From Novosphingobium rosa NBRC 15208 (GTDB lineage Bacteria > Pseudomonadota > Alphaproteobacteria > Sphingomonadales > Sphingomonadaceae), in assembly GCF_001598555.1 (NCBI RefSeq), contig NZ_BCZE01000025.1, positions 1 through 64,000 on the forward strand: DNA of 64,000 bases, read 5' to 3'. Position 1 is the first letter of the stretch; every line of letters begins with the position of its first letter. A program made the position numbers and the translations under genes. Below are positions 25,786 through 34,783 of the stretch, one piece after another. The notes under the pieces were generated by a model. That model did no database searches. It was not told where the DNA came from and saw nothing but the letters and a program-made list of their open reading frames with translations.

Positions 25786-26631
25786 ATGCTAATCCGCGCC
25801 GGATATGAGATGGCCTTCGAAGCCGATCTGGCCACGCCGATGCTGGCCGCGCTCAGCGTTCATCCCTCGCGCAACCGCGATCTGCGCAGCGTGCAGCGGA
25901 TCACCACCGTGCCCGAGGTGCCGCTGTATGATTACATGGATGGCTTCGGCAATGTCTGCACGCGGCTGACCATGCCGGCCGGCGGCATCACCCTGTCCTG
26001 CAGCTTCACCATCGAGGATGCCTTCCTTCCCGATGTCGTGGCGACCGATGCCCTGGCCGTGCCCGTCAGCGATCTGCCCGACGAGATCATGGTCTATCTG
26101 CTGGGCAGCCGCTATTGCGAGACGGACCGGCTGGTGGACATTGCCTGGCCGCTGTTCAGCCGGATTACCCCGGGCTGGGCGCAGGTGCAGGCCATCGTCG
26201 CCTATACGCATCAGCGCATCGCCTTCGGCTATGAACATGCCCGCCCCACCAAGACCGCCTTCGACGCGTGGCAGGAACAGACCGGCGTGTGCCGCGACTA
26301 TGCCCATCTGGCGATCGCCCTGTGCCGCTGCATGAACATCCCCGCCCGCTACTGCACCGGCTATCTGGGCGACATGGATCTGCCCGCCGTGGTGGGAGAG
26401 ATGGATTTCTCCGCATGGTTCGAGGTGTTTCTGGCGGGGCGCTGGTACACCTTCGATGCCCGCCACAACACCCCGCGCGCGGGGCGCATCCTGATGGCGC
26501 GCGGGCGCGATGCTGCCGATGCCGCGCTCGTCACCACCTTCGGCCTGGCCAAGCTGTCCCGCTTCCAGGTCCACACCCATGAAGAAGCGAGCGATCGCAC
26601 CTTCCTTCTGCCTGCAAGGACCTGGACATGA
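25786..26631 (+). CDS. Transglutaminase-like cysteine peptidase family protein
   Basis: A 281-residue protein. The N-terminal beta domain (residues 1-110) is followed by the transglutaminase core with C169 in T-G-V-C-R-D-Y-A-H-L. The usual H-A-W motif is S209-A-W here; D224 and H227 in F-D-A-R-H-N are the likely remaining members of the triad. ATG 25786 follows GCAGGAG. Its stop overlaps the ATG of the next gene (ATGA). Bacterial members cleave or crosslink peptides, sometimes in the envelope, but no signal peptide is visible. Confidence 0.82.
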   Translation: MLIRAGYEMAFEADLATPMLAALSVHPSRNRDLRSVQRITTVPEVPLYDYMDGFGNVCTRLTMPAGGITLSCSFTIEDAFLPDVVATDALAVPVSDLPDEIMVYLLGSRYCETDRLVDIAWPLFSRITPGWAQVQAIVAYTHQRIAFGYEHARPTKTAFDAWQEQTGVCRDYAHLAIALCRCMNIPARYCTGYLGDMDLPAVVGEMDFSAWFEVFLAGRWYTFDARHNTPRAGRILMARGRDAADAALVTTFGLAKLSRFQVHTHEEASDRTFLLPARTWT

Positions 26632-26888
26632 CACTCTCAGCCGCATTTTGCCGCGCCCAGGAAGCCCTCCAGCTTCAGCGCGCCGCCAGCGAACCCCTCG
26701 AAAATGTCCGCAAGATCGCCCGGGCCGCCGCCAAGGCGTGGAACACCGAAGCCGCATGGGCGGAAAGCCGCGAAAACGGCCATGTCTCGGCCCCCCGCCT
26801 GCGCCTGAGCCCTCTGGAGCAGGAAGAAGACCTGCAGGACAACGAAGCGCAGAGCGAGAATCCCGATCGGGGACTGTCCGATCGTTGA
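26628..26888 (+). CDS. Small hypothetical protein coupled to the transglutaminase-like gene
   Basis: An 86-residue protein whose ATG lies in the previous stop. It is Ala/Glu/Arg-rich: an N-terminal amphipathic helix (residues about 1-45) is followed by an acidic tail (L-E-Q-E-E-D-L-Q-D-N-E-A). No family is recognised. The four-base overlap is the main support that it is translated. Confidence 0.6.
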   Translation: MTLSAAFCRAQEALQLQRAASEPLENVRKIARAAAKAWNTEAAWAESRENGHVSAPRLRLSPLEQEEDLQDNEAQSENPDRGLSDR

Positions 26889-26973
26889 AGGTGCCATGAG
26901 GTGAAAGATGACCTTCGCGCGCGCCGCGATATCTCACCTCGTCGCAAAGGCGCCAGGGTGGCGGGAATTGCTT

Positions 26974-26983
26974 TGACCTTTGC
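26974..26983 (+). promoter_or_regulatory. Shared upstream motif of the 81-residue paralogues, copy 1
   Basis: TGACCTTTGC about 70 bp before the gene at 27047. The same ten bases stand about 70 bp before the paralogue at 27419. CGCAAAGG at 26943-26950 and CCTTTGCG at 26977-26984 also form an inverted repeat here. Confidence 0.35.
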
Positions 26984-27046
26984 GCGAAAGAAGCGCTGAG
27001 ATCGTGGGGCACGCGGCGTTCCGCGAGTCCGCCCGAGGACCGCGCC

Positions 27047-27292
27047 ATGCCCGAACTCGCCTTCAACACGACAGTGACGTTCTGGCGGCTGGCCGCCGAC
27101 CATGGCGGTGTGATCCGCAGCATGCTTCAAAAGGGCGAATGGACCTTCGGGGCCGCGATCACCCATGTGATCAACCAGCCCGGTGATGAGCAATGGCGTT
27201 TTGCCGTGGTCCACGGCGCCTTCGCGATCGATCATCTGGATATGCTGCGCCTGGCCAACACAAGCATCTTTGAGCAATGGCAAAGACGATAG
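27047..27292 (+). CDS. Small protein, paralogue 1 (81 residues)
   Basis: An 81-residue protein of unknown function, the same length as the gene at 27419 and alignable from end to end: F-x-x-x-V-T-x-W, S-M-x-(Q)-x-G-(E/D)-W-T-x-G-x-A-I-x-H-V-I, then E-Q-W-R and D-H-(L/V)-D. ATG 27047 is a plausible start (GAGGACCGCGCC upstream). The two genes are tandem duplicates with a shared upstream motif. Confidence 0.65.
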   Translation: MPELAFNTTVTFWRLAADHGGVIRSMLQKGEWTFGAAITHVINQPGDEQWRFAVVHGAFAIDHLDMLRLANTSIFEQWQRR

Positions 27293-27347
27293 GCAGGCCT
27301 CCTCCACCTGCCGGACGGCACGGAGACCGCACAGCCACAAGCGTTAC

Positions 27348-27357
27348 TGACCTTTGC
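27348..27357 (+). promoter_or_regulatory. Shared upstream motif of the 81-residue paralogues, copy 2
   Basis: TGACCTTTGC, identical to 26974-26983 and at a similar distance from the start at 27419. Downstream bases (GCAAAAGCACC against GCGAAAGAAGC) are also related. Confidence 0.35.
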
Positions 27358-27418
27358 CGCAAAAGCACCGGGATGAATGGGCATGCGGAAGCCCGCATGT
27401 TCCATGAAGGAAAACCTC

Positions 27419-27664
27419 ATGAACACGCCTCAGTTCGATGCGTTCGTGACGCTGTGGAAATTTCAGCATGATCCGCTCGGGGTGGCGCGCAGCATGCGGC
27501 AGGAAGGCGATTGGACGCTGGGTCTCGCCATTCGCCATGTGATCGGCCGCCCTCTGGAAGAGCAATGGCGCTATGAAATCGTGACAGACGATCTGGTGCT
27601 CGATCACGTCGATGCCACGCAGATGGCCTATACAAGACATTTTCGCGCCTGGGACAAGAACTGA
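27419..27664 (+). CDS. Small protein, paralogue 2 (81 residues)
   Basis: An 81-residue paralogue of the gene at 27047. ATG 27419 follows AAGGAAAA; the longer frame from 27377 has no counterpart in the paralogue and is rejected. The conserved W-T-x-G-x-A-I-x-H-V-I and E-Q-W-R-(F/Y) suggest a compact fold. The aromatic residues and the duplicated arrangement suggest a family whose copies have separate roles or dosage. Confidence 0.68.
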   Translation: MNTPQFDAFVTLWKFQHDPLGVARSMRQEGDWTLGLAIRHVIGRPLEEQWRYEIVTDDLVLDHVDATQMAYTRHFRAWDKN

Positions 27665-27721
27665 CCGCAATGCATGACTGTCATGTTACCGGAACCTGGA
27701 TGGTGCAACCTGCGTGCCATC

Positions 27722-28459
27722 ATGAAAAACGCCACAGCCCGCCAGAGCCCGACCATCAGCCTGATCGTCCCCGCCTATAACGAGGAGGATTACCTCCCCG
27801 CCTGCCTCGATGCGATCATGAGCAATGTCGCGGGCGAGGCGCTGGAAATCATCGTCATCGACAACAACAGCACGGACCGCACCCGCCAGATCATCGAGGG
27901 CTATCCGGGCGTGACCTATGTGTTCGAGCCGCACAAGGGCATCACCCGCGCCCGCCAGTGCGGTTTTCAGGCGGCCAGCGGCGAGATCATCGCCTATGTC
28001 GATGCCGACACCCAGCCGCCCGCCGGCTGGATCGCGCAGATCCGCGAGCAATTCGCCGCGCGCGAGTCTCTGGCGTGTCTGTCGGGCCCTTACAGCTTCT
28101 ACGATCTGGGGCGGGCGCGGAACGGTATTTCCCGGGCATGGTTCATCGCGGCAAGGCCGCTCTACAAGCTGACCGGCTATATGATGGTGGGCGGCAATTT
28201 CGCGATCCGCCGCGATGTGCTGGAAAAGATGGGCGGGTTCGACCGCACGATCGAATTCTACGGCGAGGATGTCGATATCGGGAAACGCGCCAGAAGCCAT
28301 GGCAAGGTGCTGTTCTCGCCCCGCTTCGTCATGCCGACATCGGGGCGCCGCATGCGCAAGCAGGGGTTTGCGCGCATCGCGGGTCTCTATTTCGCCAATT
28401 ACCTGTCCATTGCCATGCGGGGCAAGCCAGCCACCAGGCATTATCAGGACATTCGGTGA
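27722..28459 (+). CDS. Glycosyltransferase family 2
   Basis: A 245-residue GT-A glycosyltransferase. N-terminal I-S-L-I-V-P-A-Y-N-E-E-D, then I-V-I-D-N-N-S-T-D-R-T (nucleotide binding), D-A-D-T (the DXD metal motif) and G-E-D-V-D-I-G-K-R (acceptor/catalytic region). No transmembrane tail is clear. ATG 27722 gives the usual family start; ATG 27674 would add 16 residues. It probably extends an envelope or storage glycan and stands alone, unlinked to the operon at 56614. Confidence 0.85.
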   Translation: MKNATARQSPTISLIVPAYNEEDYLPACLDAIMSNVAGEALEIIVIDNNSTDRTRQIIEGYPGVTYVFEPHKGITRARQCGFQAASGEIIAYVDADTQPPAGWIAQIREQFAARESLACLSGPYSFYDLGRARNGISRAWFIAARPLYKLTGYMMVGGNFAIRRDVLEKMGGFDRTIEFYGEDVDIGKRARSHGKVLFSPRFVMPTSGRRMRKQGFARIAGLYFANYLSIAMRGKPATRHYQDIR

Positions 28460-28481
28460 GCATCCGAACGGACGGTGAGCG

Positions 28482-29372
28482 TCAGCCCTTGAAGCGCAGC
28501 GCCTCCAGCAAAAGGCTGAAGGCGGGCGATGGCTGGCGCCGGCTCGGATAATAGAGGTAATAGCCGTCGAAGGGCTCGCACCAATCCTCCAGCACCGGCT
28601 CCAGCGCGCCCGAGGCCAAAAGCGGCGCGGCCCGGTCTTCCACCAGATGCACAAGGCCATGCCCCTGAACCGCCGCCGCCACGAGGAGTTCGACATCGTT
28701 GAACACCAGCTGGCCATCGACCTTGACCTTCAGCTCCCGTCCGTCCTTTTCATATTCCCAACTGTAGAGGTTTCCGCTCGCCATCCGCAGATTGATGCAG
28801 CGATGGCGGGACAGATCATGGGGTGTCGCCGGGCGGCCATGCTGGGCGAAATAGGCCGGAGCCCCCGCCGTCACCATGCGCAGACGCGGGCCGATCCTCA
28901 CCGCGATCATGTCCTGCTCCAGCCTTTCCCCCAGACGAACGCCCGCATCGTAACGCCCGGCGACAATGTCGGTCAGCCCGGCATTGACGTTGATCTCGAC
29001 GCGAATGTCGGGATAGCGGGCGACGAGCCGGTCGACCGCCGGCCACAACAGGGTCCGCGCCGAATGTTCGGCCGCCGAGATGCGGATGGTTCCGGCAGGC
29101 TGATCGCGCAAGGCCGTGAGCGACGCAATCCTGGCATCGATCTGCTCCAGCGCCGGGCCCAGTGTTTCGAGCAGCCGCTCCCCCGCTTCGGTGGGCGCAA
29201 TGCTGCGCGATGATCGGTTGAGCAGGCGCAGGCCCAGCTTGACCTCCAGCCGGCGCAGGGAATGGCTCAGCGCCGATTGCGACACGCCCAGTTGCGCCGC
29301 AGCCTTGGTGAAGCTGCCCGCCTGCGCGACAGCCTGAAACATCGCCAGACTTCCCAGATCGTCGCGATACAT
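28482..29372 (-). CDS. LysR-family transcriptional regulator
   Basis: A 296-residue LysR protein. The winged helix-turn-helix at residues about 5-65 (M-F-Q-A-V-A-Q-A-G-S-F-T-K-A-A-A-Q-L-G-V-S) is followed by a substrate-binding domain. ATG 29372 has GAGGAG upstream; the frame to 29456 is not LysR-like. It is divergent from the aldo/keto reductase gene, and a palindrome at 29394-29414 lies between them. It probably activates that gene in response to an unknown aldehyde or redox signal. Confidence 0.88.
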   Translation of the reverse strand: MYRDDLGSLAMFQAVAQAGSFTKAAAQLGVSQSALSHSLRRLEVKLGLRLLNRSSRSIAPTEAGERLLETLGPALEQIDARIASLTALRDQPAGTIRISAAEHSARTLLWPAVDRLVARYPDIRVEINVNAGLTDIVAGRYDAGVRLGERLEQDMIAVRIGPRLRMVTAGAPAYFAQHGRPATPHDLSRHRCINLRMASGNLYSWEYEKDGRELKVKVDGQLVFNDVELLVAAAVQGHGLVHLVEDRAAPLLASGALEPVLEDWCEPFDGYYLYYPSRRQPSPAFSLLLEALRFKG

Positions 29373-29393
29373 GCCGCTGCTCCTCGCATCCGT

Positions 29394-30357
<964 letters not shown>

Positions 30358-30377
30358 CGGCAAAACCATAAGAGAGG

Positions 30378-30851
30378 ATGATGATGAAACTGACGGCAAA
30401 AATCATGATGGCTCCCGCCATGGCCCTTTTCCTTGTTGCCAGTGCTGCCCATGGCGAACCCGCGCTCTTTCCCAAGGGTGAGCTTTCAACGACCAGGAAC
30501 CATACGGGTGATATCTGGCTCAAGGAACTCAATGTCGGGGATGATGTGTTCGATCCCAGCATCGCCGTTGCCGATTACGGGCCGGGCGCGAAACTGGATT
30601 GGCATATCCATCCCGGCGGGCAGGTTCTGGTGATCACCCAGGGCACGGGTTATTATCAGGAGAAGGGAAAGCCGGCCCGGCTGGTCCATAAAGGCGATGT
30701 CATCAAGTCAGCGCCGGGTGTCGAGCATTGGCATGGCGCGACGCCCAGCTCGGATTTCTCCTATTTCGCCGTGACCCCCACGCAAAAAGGTAAGACGGTC
30801 TGGCTGCTGCCGGTGACGCCAGCCGAGTACCAACATGCGGCGGCACAATGA
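30378..30851 (+). CDS. Secreted cupin-domain protein
   Basis: A 157-residue single-cupin protein with an N-terminal signal peptide (M-A-P-A-M-A-L-F-L-V-A-S-A-A-H-G). The cupin has both motifs: G-A-K-L-D-W-H-I-H-P-G-G-Q-x-x-x-I-T-Q-G and G-V-E-H-W-H-G-A, giving the metal-binding histidines. Start ATG 30378 is one of three consecutive ATGs; the last (30384) has the best distance to GAGAGG. It is 20 bp after the reductase and so probably shares its LysR control. Enzymatic role unknown; periplasmic. Confidence 0.82.
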   Translation: MMMKLTAKIMMAPAMALFLVASAAHGEPALFPKGELSTTRNHTGDIWLKELNVGDDVFDPSIAVADYGPGAKLDWHIHPGGQVLVITQGTGYYQEKGKPARLVHKGDVIKSAPGVEHWHGATPSSDFSYFAVTPTQKGKTVWLLPVTPAEYQHAAAQ

Positions 30852-30913
30852 TCGACGGCACATAGCCCTCAAGCCGCGCATTCCGATCAGGCACAGAACA
30901 GAGCATTTTTCCC

Positions 30914-30938
30914 GGAACCTTTTTGCCTTAAGTTTGTT
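30914..30938 (+). promoter_or_regulatory. EcfG-type (general stress) promoter
   Basis: GGAAC at 30914-30918, 17 bases, then GTT at 30936-30938, the consensus of the alphaproteobacterial general stress sigma factor. It points toward the response regulator and HWE kinase genes. Confidence 0.55.
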
Positions 30939-31005
30939 TGGGCAGGAACGCTACGGCTTTCCCGAAGACATTCCCAATGTCATCTCGGGTCGGTGCCGAG
31001 CATTG

Positions 31006-31049
31006 GCCAGCATGCCGGTCGGCTCCCCCTGAGCGACGGGCATGCTGGC
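31006..31049. other. Hairpin in the leader after the EcfG-type promoter
   Basis: Arms GCCAGCATGCC / GGCATGCTGGC pair over 11 bp with a 22-nt loop, about 70 nt downstream of the predicted transcription start. No T-run follows, so it could be part of a leader or of a short stress RNA. Confidence 0.4.
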
Positions 31050-31198
31050 ACCTCCCCCAATCCGCGATACCGGCTTGATGAAACGTGCTTTATGTGCGCC
31101 ATTGCGTGAAAGAACACATTCGAAGCTGATTGCTCGCCGAAATCGACTTCGCCATAATTTGTCCGGTCGGATTTTTGCAACAGATCGGGGTTGAAAGC

Positions 31199-31579
31199 GT
31201 GATTGTTCCTTGCCTTGCGGCTCGGCGGGTACTTATCGCGGAAGATGAGCTTCTGATCGCTTTGGATCTGACGGAAGCCTTCGAGCGGGCCGGGGCCCGG
31301 ATCATTGGCCCGGTGTCATCGATCGACGGCGCGATGTCCCTGCTCCAGAGCGAGGAGGAGATTCACCTTGGCATCGTCGATCTCAACCTGGGTGGTCAAT
31401 TGGCCTATCCTCTCGCCGAGGCGCTCTTGCGGCGCGGCATCCCGTTGCTGTTCAGCACAGGCTATGATGTCGAGGAAATTCCTTCTGAATTCAGGGATGT
31501 GATACGGCTGGCGAAGCCCGCGACAGGTGATGAGGCTGTTGCCAGGGCGGAAAGCCTCCTGATGCTTTGGCAAAACTAG
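31199..31579 (+). CDS. Single-domain response regulator
   Basis: A 126-residue receiver domain: acidic pair E15-D16, phosphoacceptor D61 in G-I-V-D-L-N-L-G-G, F-S-T-G-Y at the Ser/Thr switch, and conserved Lys in R-L-A-K-P-A. There is no output domain. GTG 31199 gives a tight N-terminus; TTG 31130 would add 23 residues. It precedes the HWE kinase by 108 bp and is likely its partner or a phosphate sink. Single-domain regulators with HWE kinases are a feature of the alphaproteobacterial general stress system. Confidence 0.78.
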   Translation: MIVPCLAARRVLIAEDELLIALDLTEAFERAGARIIGPVSSIDGAMSLLQSEEEIHLGIVDLNLGGQLAYPLAEALLRRGIPLLFSTGYDVEEIPSEFRDVIRLAKPATGDEAVARAESLLMLWQN

Positions 31580-31687
31580 CAGAAGCTTGATGCCCGCTGA
31601 TGCCGCAAGGCATCCTTCTCCGAAGTTGACAGCAGACAAGCCGGCCAGCGCGCGATACAGGGACATCGCGGGCAAGGAGGGCAGCGC

Positions 31688-33685
31688 TTGGATCGGGAAA
31701 AGCAACAGGATCTGGAACGGATCGCGGGGATGGAAGCGGTTCCCGCCATTCTGGCGATGGTCTGCCACACCACCTCCATGGGCTTTGCCGCCATTGCCAG
31801 CGTCACCGAGAAGCAGTGGCTGGCCTGCGCCACGCGTGACGAGATCGCCTTTGGCCTGCTGCCCGGGGGCGAGCTGCCGCTGGAAACCACGATCTGCCAT
31901 GAGATCAGGGATCATCGCCAGCCGGTCGTCATCGAGGATGTCGCCGCCGATCCGCTTTACTGCAATCATCACACGCCCGCGCTCTATGGGTTGCGCAGCT
32001 ATGTCTCCTTCCCGATCCTGCTGCCGGACGGGTCATTCTTCGGCACGCTGTGCGCCATCGATTCGCAGCCCCGCAAGCTGAACACGCCTGAGGTTCTCAA
32101 CACCTTCAAGCTGCTTTCGGATCTGATCGCCAAGCATCTGGCGACAGCGCGGCAGATGGCGGTGATCGAGGATCTGCTGCAGCAGCGCGATCGCCTGATC
32201 GTGCAATTGCGCTCGGCCCGGGATGGCGCTCTGGACGAGTTGCGCCGCGCCAGCGCCATGTTCGACGACGCGCCCAGCTTCATGGCGGTGCTGGAAGGCC
32301 CGGATCATATCTTCGTCTCCGCCAATCCGGCCTATCGCGCGCTGATCGACCAGCGCAGCGTCATCGGGCGCACCGTGGCCGAAGCCCTGCCCGAAGCCGC
32401 CGAGCAGGGCTTCGTGGCGCTGCTCGACAGGGTCTATACCGAGGGCCAGCCGTTCTCCATGCGCGGCGCCCATTTCGTCGCGGCCACCAAACCGGGCGAA
32501 TCCTCCACCGATCGTTTTCTGGATTTCCTGTATCAGCCGATCAAGGATGCCGGGGGCGTGACCGGCATTTTCGTCGTCGGCCATGATGTGACCGATCGGG
32601 TGAAGCAGATGCGACGGCAGGCCGCGCTGGCCGAACTCGGTGAAAAGCTGCGCACCATGCATGATCCGGCGCAGATCACCCATACCGCCGCGCAGATCAT
32701 GGCCGAGGCCTTGCAGGCGACGCGCGCGGGTCTGGGCACCGTCGATCCCGAGCAGGAAACGGTGGTGATGCACCGCAACTGGTGCGCGGAGGGGGCCGGG
32801 CCGGTGGAGGGCATCTTCCGCTTCCGCGATTTCGGCAGTTTCATCGAGGATCTGAAACGGCGCGAAACGGTGATCGTGGCCGATATCAGGACCGATCCAA
32901 GGACCATGGCCAATGCGCAGGCCATGGCCGATCTGGGCATTCGCGTGCTGCTCAATTTCCCGATCTTCGAGCAGGATCGCTTCGTGCTGGTCGCCTTCGT
33001 CCATTTCGACGATCTGCGTCAGCTCTCTCCGGACGACATCAGCTTCGTCGAACAGGTGGCCGATCGCACCCAGGCCGCGCTGGCCCGGCTGAAGGCCGAG
33101 GAGCGGCAGAACACGCTCAATCACGAATTGGCGCATCGCATGAAGAACCTGCTGGCGATGGTTCAGGCCATCACCAGCTACACGCTGAGGCATACCACCA
33201 GCCTGGAGGACGGCGCCCGGACGATCGCCGCGCGCTTGCAGACCATGGCGCAGGCGCAGGACATCCTGATCGCCACCTCATGGAAGGCCGCCGACATCCA
33301 TGCCGTGGTCAGCGCCACGCTGGCTGCCCATCAGGGGGAGCGCGGCAGGATCGCCATATCGGGGCCCTCGATCATCCTGAATGCCGATCAGGTGCTTGGC
33401 CTGGCCCTGACGCTGCATGAGCTGGCCACCAATGCCACGAAATATGGCGCGCTCTCGAATGACACGGGCACCATCGAGCTGGACTGGGATCTGGCCGGGG
33501 AACGCTTTACCATGAGCTGGCGCGAACAGGGCGGGCCGACCGTCGCGCCGCCGACGCGGCGCGGTCTGGGTTCCCGCCTGATCGACAATGCCGCATCCTC
33601 GCATTTCAGCGGAACGGGCAGCGTCGCCTATGATCCGGAGGGCCTGCGCTTCCGGCTGGAAGGAAAGCTGGTCGCCGCCAGCTGA
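31688..33685 (+). CDS. HWE-family sensor histidine kinase (GAF-PAS-GAF)
   Basis: A 665-residue soluble kinase. A GAF domain at residues about 15-160, a PAS-like domain at about 190-305, a second GAF at about 315-465, then the HWE core: phosphoacceptor H483 in E-L-A-H-R-M-K-N, the N-box T-L-H-E-L-A-T-N-A-T-K-Y-G-A-L-S, W-R-E-Q-G-G-P, and G-L-G-S-R-L-I. No membrane segment is present, so the signal is cytoplasmic. Start TTG 31688 is well supported by AAGGAGGGC. HWE kinases commonly feed PhyR in the general stress response; the partner here is not proven. Confidence 0.9.
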   Translation: MDREKQQDLERIAGMEAVPAILAMVCHTTSMGFAAIASVTEKQWLACATRDEIAFGLLPGGELPLETTICHEIRDHRQPVVIEDVAADPLYCNHHTPALYGLRSYVSFPILLPDGSFFGTLCAIDSQPRKLNTPEVLNTFKLLSDLIAKHLATARQMAVIEDLLQQRDRLIVQLRSARDGALDELRRASAMFDDAPSFMAVLEGPDHIFVSANPAYRALIDQRSVIGRTVAEALPEAAEQGFVALLDRVYTEGQPFSMRGAHFVAATKPGESSTDRFLDFLYQPIKDAGGVTGIFVVGHDVTDRVKQMRRQAALAELGEKLRTMHDPAQITHTAAQIMAEALQATRAGLGTVDPEQETVVMHRNWCAEGAGPVEGIFRFRDFGSFIEDLKRRETVIVADIRTDPRTMANAQAMADLGIRVLLNFPIFEQDRFVLVAFVHFDDLRQLSPDDISFVEQVADRTQAALARLKAEERQNTLNHELAHRMKNLLAMVQAITSYTLRHTTSLEDGARTIAARLQTMAQAQDILIATSWKAADIHAVVSATLAAHQGERGRIAISGPSIILNADQVLGLALTLHELATNATKYGALSNDTGTIELDWDLAGERFTMSWREQGGPTVAPPTRRGLGSRLIDNAASSHFSGTGSVAYDPEGLRFRLEGKLVAAS

Positions 33686-33719
33686 GGGCATCGGCCAGAA
33701 GACCATGTCCTTCCCAGCG

Positions 33720-34082
33720 TCAGGCCGCCATATGTTGCAAGGCGCTGATCACATGAGGAAGGTCGAAAGGCTTGGGGATGAATATCGCCTTCCCCGGCAA
33801 GGCGGCCCCCAAGGGCCTGACCTTGCCGGAGGTCACGATCAGGGCGATCAGCGGCCAGCGATCATGGATACGGGCCGCCAGCCCCAACCCGTTCATGCTG
33901 CCCGGCATATCGATATCGGTGAACACGAGGCGGATGTCTGCCCTGCTTTCCAGAACGGACATGGCCGCATCGGCATCCGGCGCATCGATCGCCTCGAAGC
34001 CGGCTTCCTCGACGACATCCACGGCGAGCATCCGAAGAATCGGTTCGTCCTCGACCACGAGGACGACGGCCTTCTGCGTCAT
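33720..34082 (-). CDS. Single-domain response regulator
   Basis: A 120-residue receiver: E11-D12, phosphoacceptor D56 in V-F-T-D-I-D-M-P-G, T in V-T-S-G-K, and K in P-K-P-F. It converges with the HWE kinase gene (34 bp between stops). The F-x-x-P-K-P-F ending and D-I-D-M-P-G-S-M-N-G-L are typical of the receivers encoded beside HWE kinases. Together with 31199 the kinase therefore has two candidate partners. Confidence 0.85.
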   Translation of the reverse strand: MTQKAVVLVVEDEPILRMLAVDVVEEAGFEAIDAPDADAAMSVLESRADIRLVFTDIDMPGSMNGLGLAARIHDRWPLIALIVTSGKVRPLGAALPGKAIFIPKPFDLPHVISALQHMAA

Positions 34083-34424
34083 GTTGGGGATTGTCCTGCT
34101 TCATTCGCCCTGGGTGCGACCGAACGAGACGGCGAATTGAGCCTCGGAGCCTATCGGGAACCTACCAGTCAAAGACCTATCCGTTCCCGGGCCTTGCAAA
34201 TTATTCCGCCGCTCCTCGATGTCTCTGGATTCCGGATCGGCCATGCCTATGGCGCGGTAAAATGGCCCGGATAAACGGAACCGTATCAAAGCGCGCTTGT
34301 TTCCTGATGTTAAGCTTCGATCGGAAAGCATTCCGCCACAGCCTTACGGTGAGACCGGGCCTCCACCACCCCCGCCCGGGCACACCTTCTCCAGCGGGAT
34401 GGCGACCGATCGAGAGCGAAGCCC
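34083..34424. other. Intergenic region between divergent small genes
   Basis: A gap of 342 bp. It holds an inverted repeat CGGGAAC (34155-34161) / GTTCCCG (34183-34189) upstream of the leftward response regulator, and an EcfG-type promoter at 34277-34301 for the rightward small gene. I see no further gene. Confidence 0.5.
34277..34301 (+). promoter_or_regulatory. EcfG-type (general stress) promoter
   Basis: GGAAC at 34277-34281, 17 bases, then GTT at 34299-34301. It is about 120 bp upstream of the small gene at 34425 and could also serve the DUF6481 gene at 34784. Confidence 0.55.
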
Positions 34425-34613
34425 ATGCCCCTCACCTTTTCCGACTTGCATGAAACCAGTTGGAAGGCGCAGTTGCTTTCCCGCGCCGCCATGAACGCCA
34501 TCGACCGCCGGGAAGACGCGAGGCGCAAAATTGCCTCGAATGAGGCGCAATCCTTGCTGGACCATCTTTGGCGTCTGGGCTTCAGGCCAACGGATGCAGG
34601 TCCTGCCTTTTAG
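34425..34613 (+). CDS. Small hypothetical protein
   Basis: A 62-residue frame with ATG 34425 preceded by GAGCGAAG. The sequence is a mostly helical, charged stretch (R-R-E-D-A-R-R-K-I-A-S-N-E-A-Q-S-L-L-D-H-L-W) with no recognised family. It lies behind an EcfG-type promoter, which supports it being a stress-induced small protein, but coding status is not certain. Confidence 0.45.
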   Translation: MPLTFSDLHETSWKAQLLSRAAMNAIDRREDARRKIASNEAQSLLDHLWRLGFRPTDAGPAF

Positions 34614-34783
34614 GACAAAGCACACGCCATCTCGCAGGCCGGCCATGGCCCCGGCCAGCCTGGTGTATCGCATTCACTTGGACAGCGCCTGCCAACCATG
34701 CTAGCGCCTCAAGGCCGTCATTGTACTGATGACGCCGGCGCATGGATGCGTCTCCTTGAACGCAGAAAGCGTCTTTTAATCCC

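Larger units (their letters stand above)
30852..31198. other. Intergenic region with promoter motif and hairpin
   Basis: A gap of 347 bp after the cupin gene. I see no convincing gene in it. It holds an EcfG-type promoter at 30914-30938 and a hairpin at 31006-31049. A 38-codon frame from ATG 31078 shows nothing recognisable. The start of the response regulator at 31199 is uncertain and may lie at 31130. Confidence 0.5.

Noticed and set aside
34155-34189. A further EcfG-type promoter (GGAAC...GTT)
   Set aside because: The spacing is 21 bases, not 16-17; kept only as an inverted repeat.
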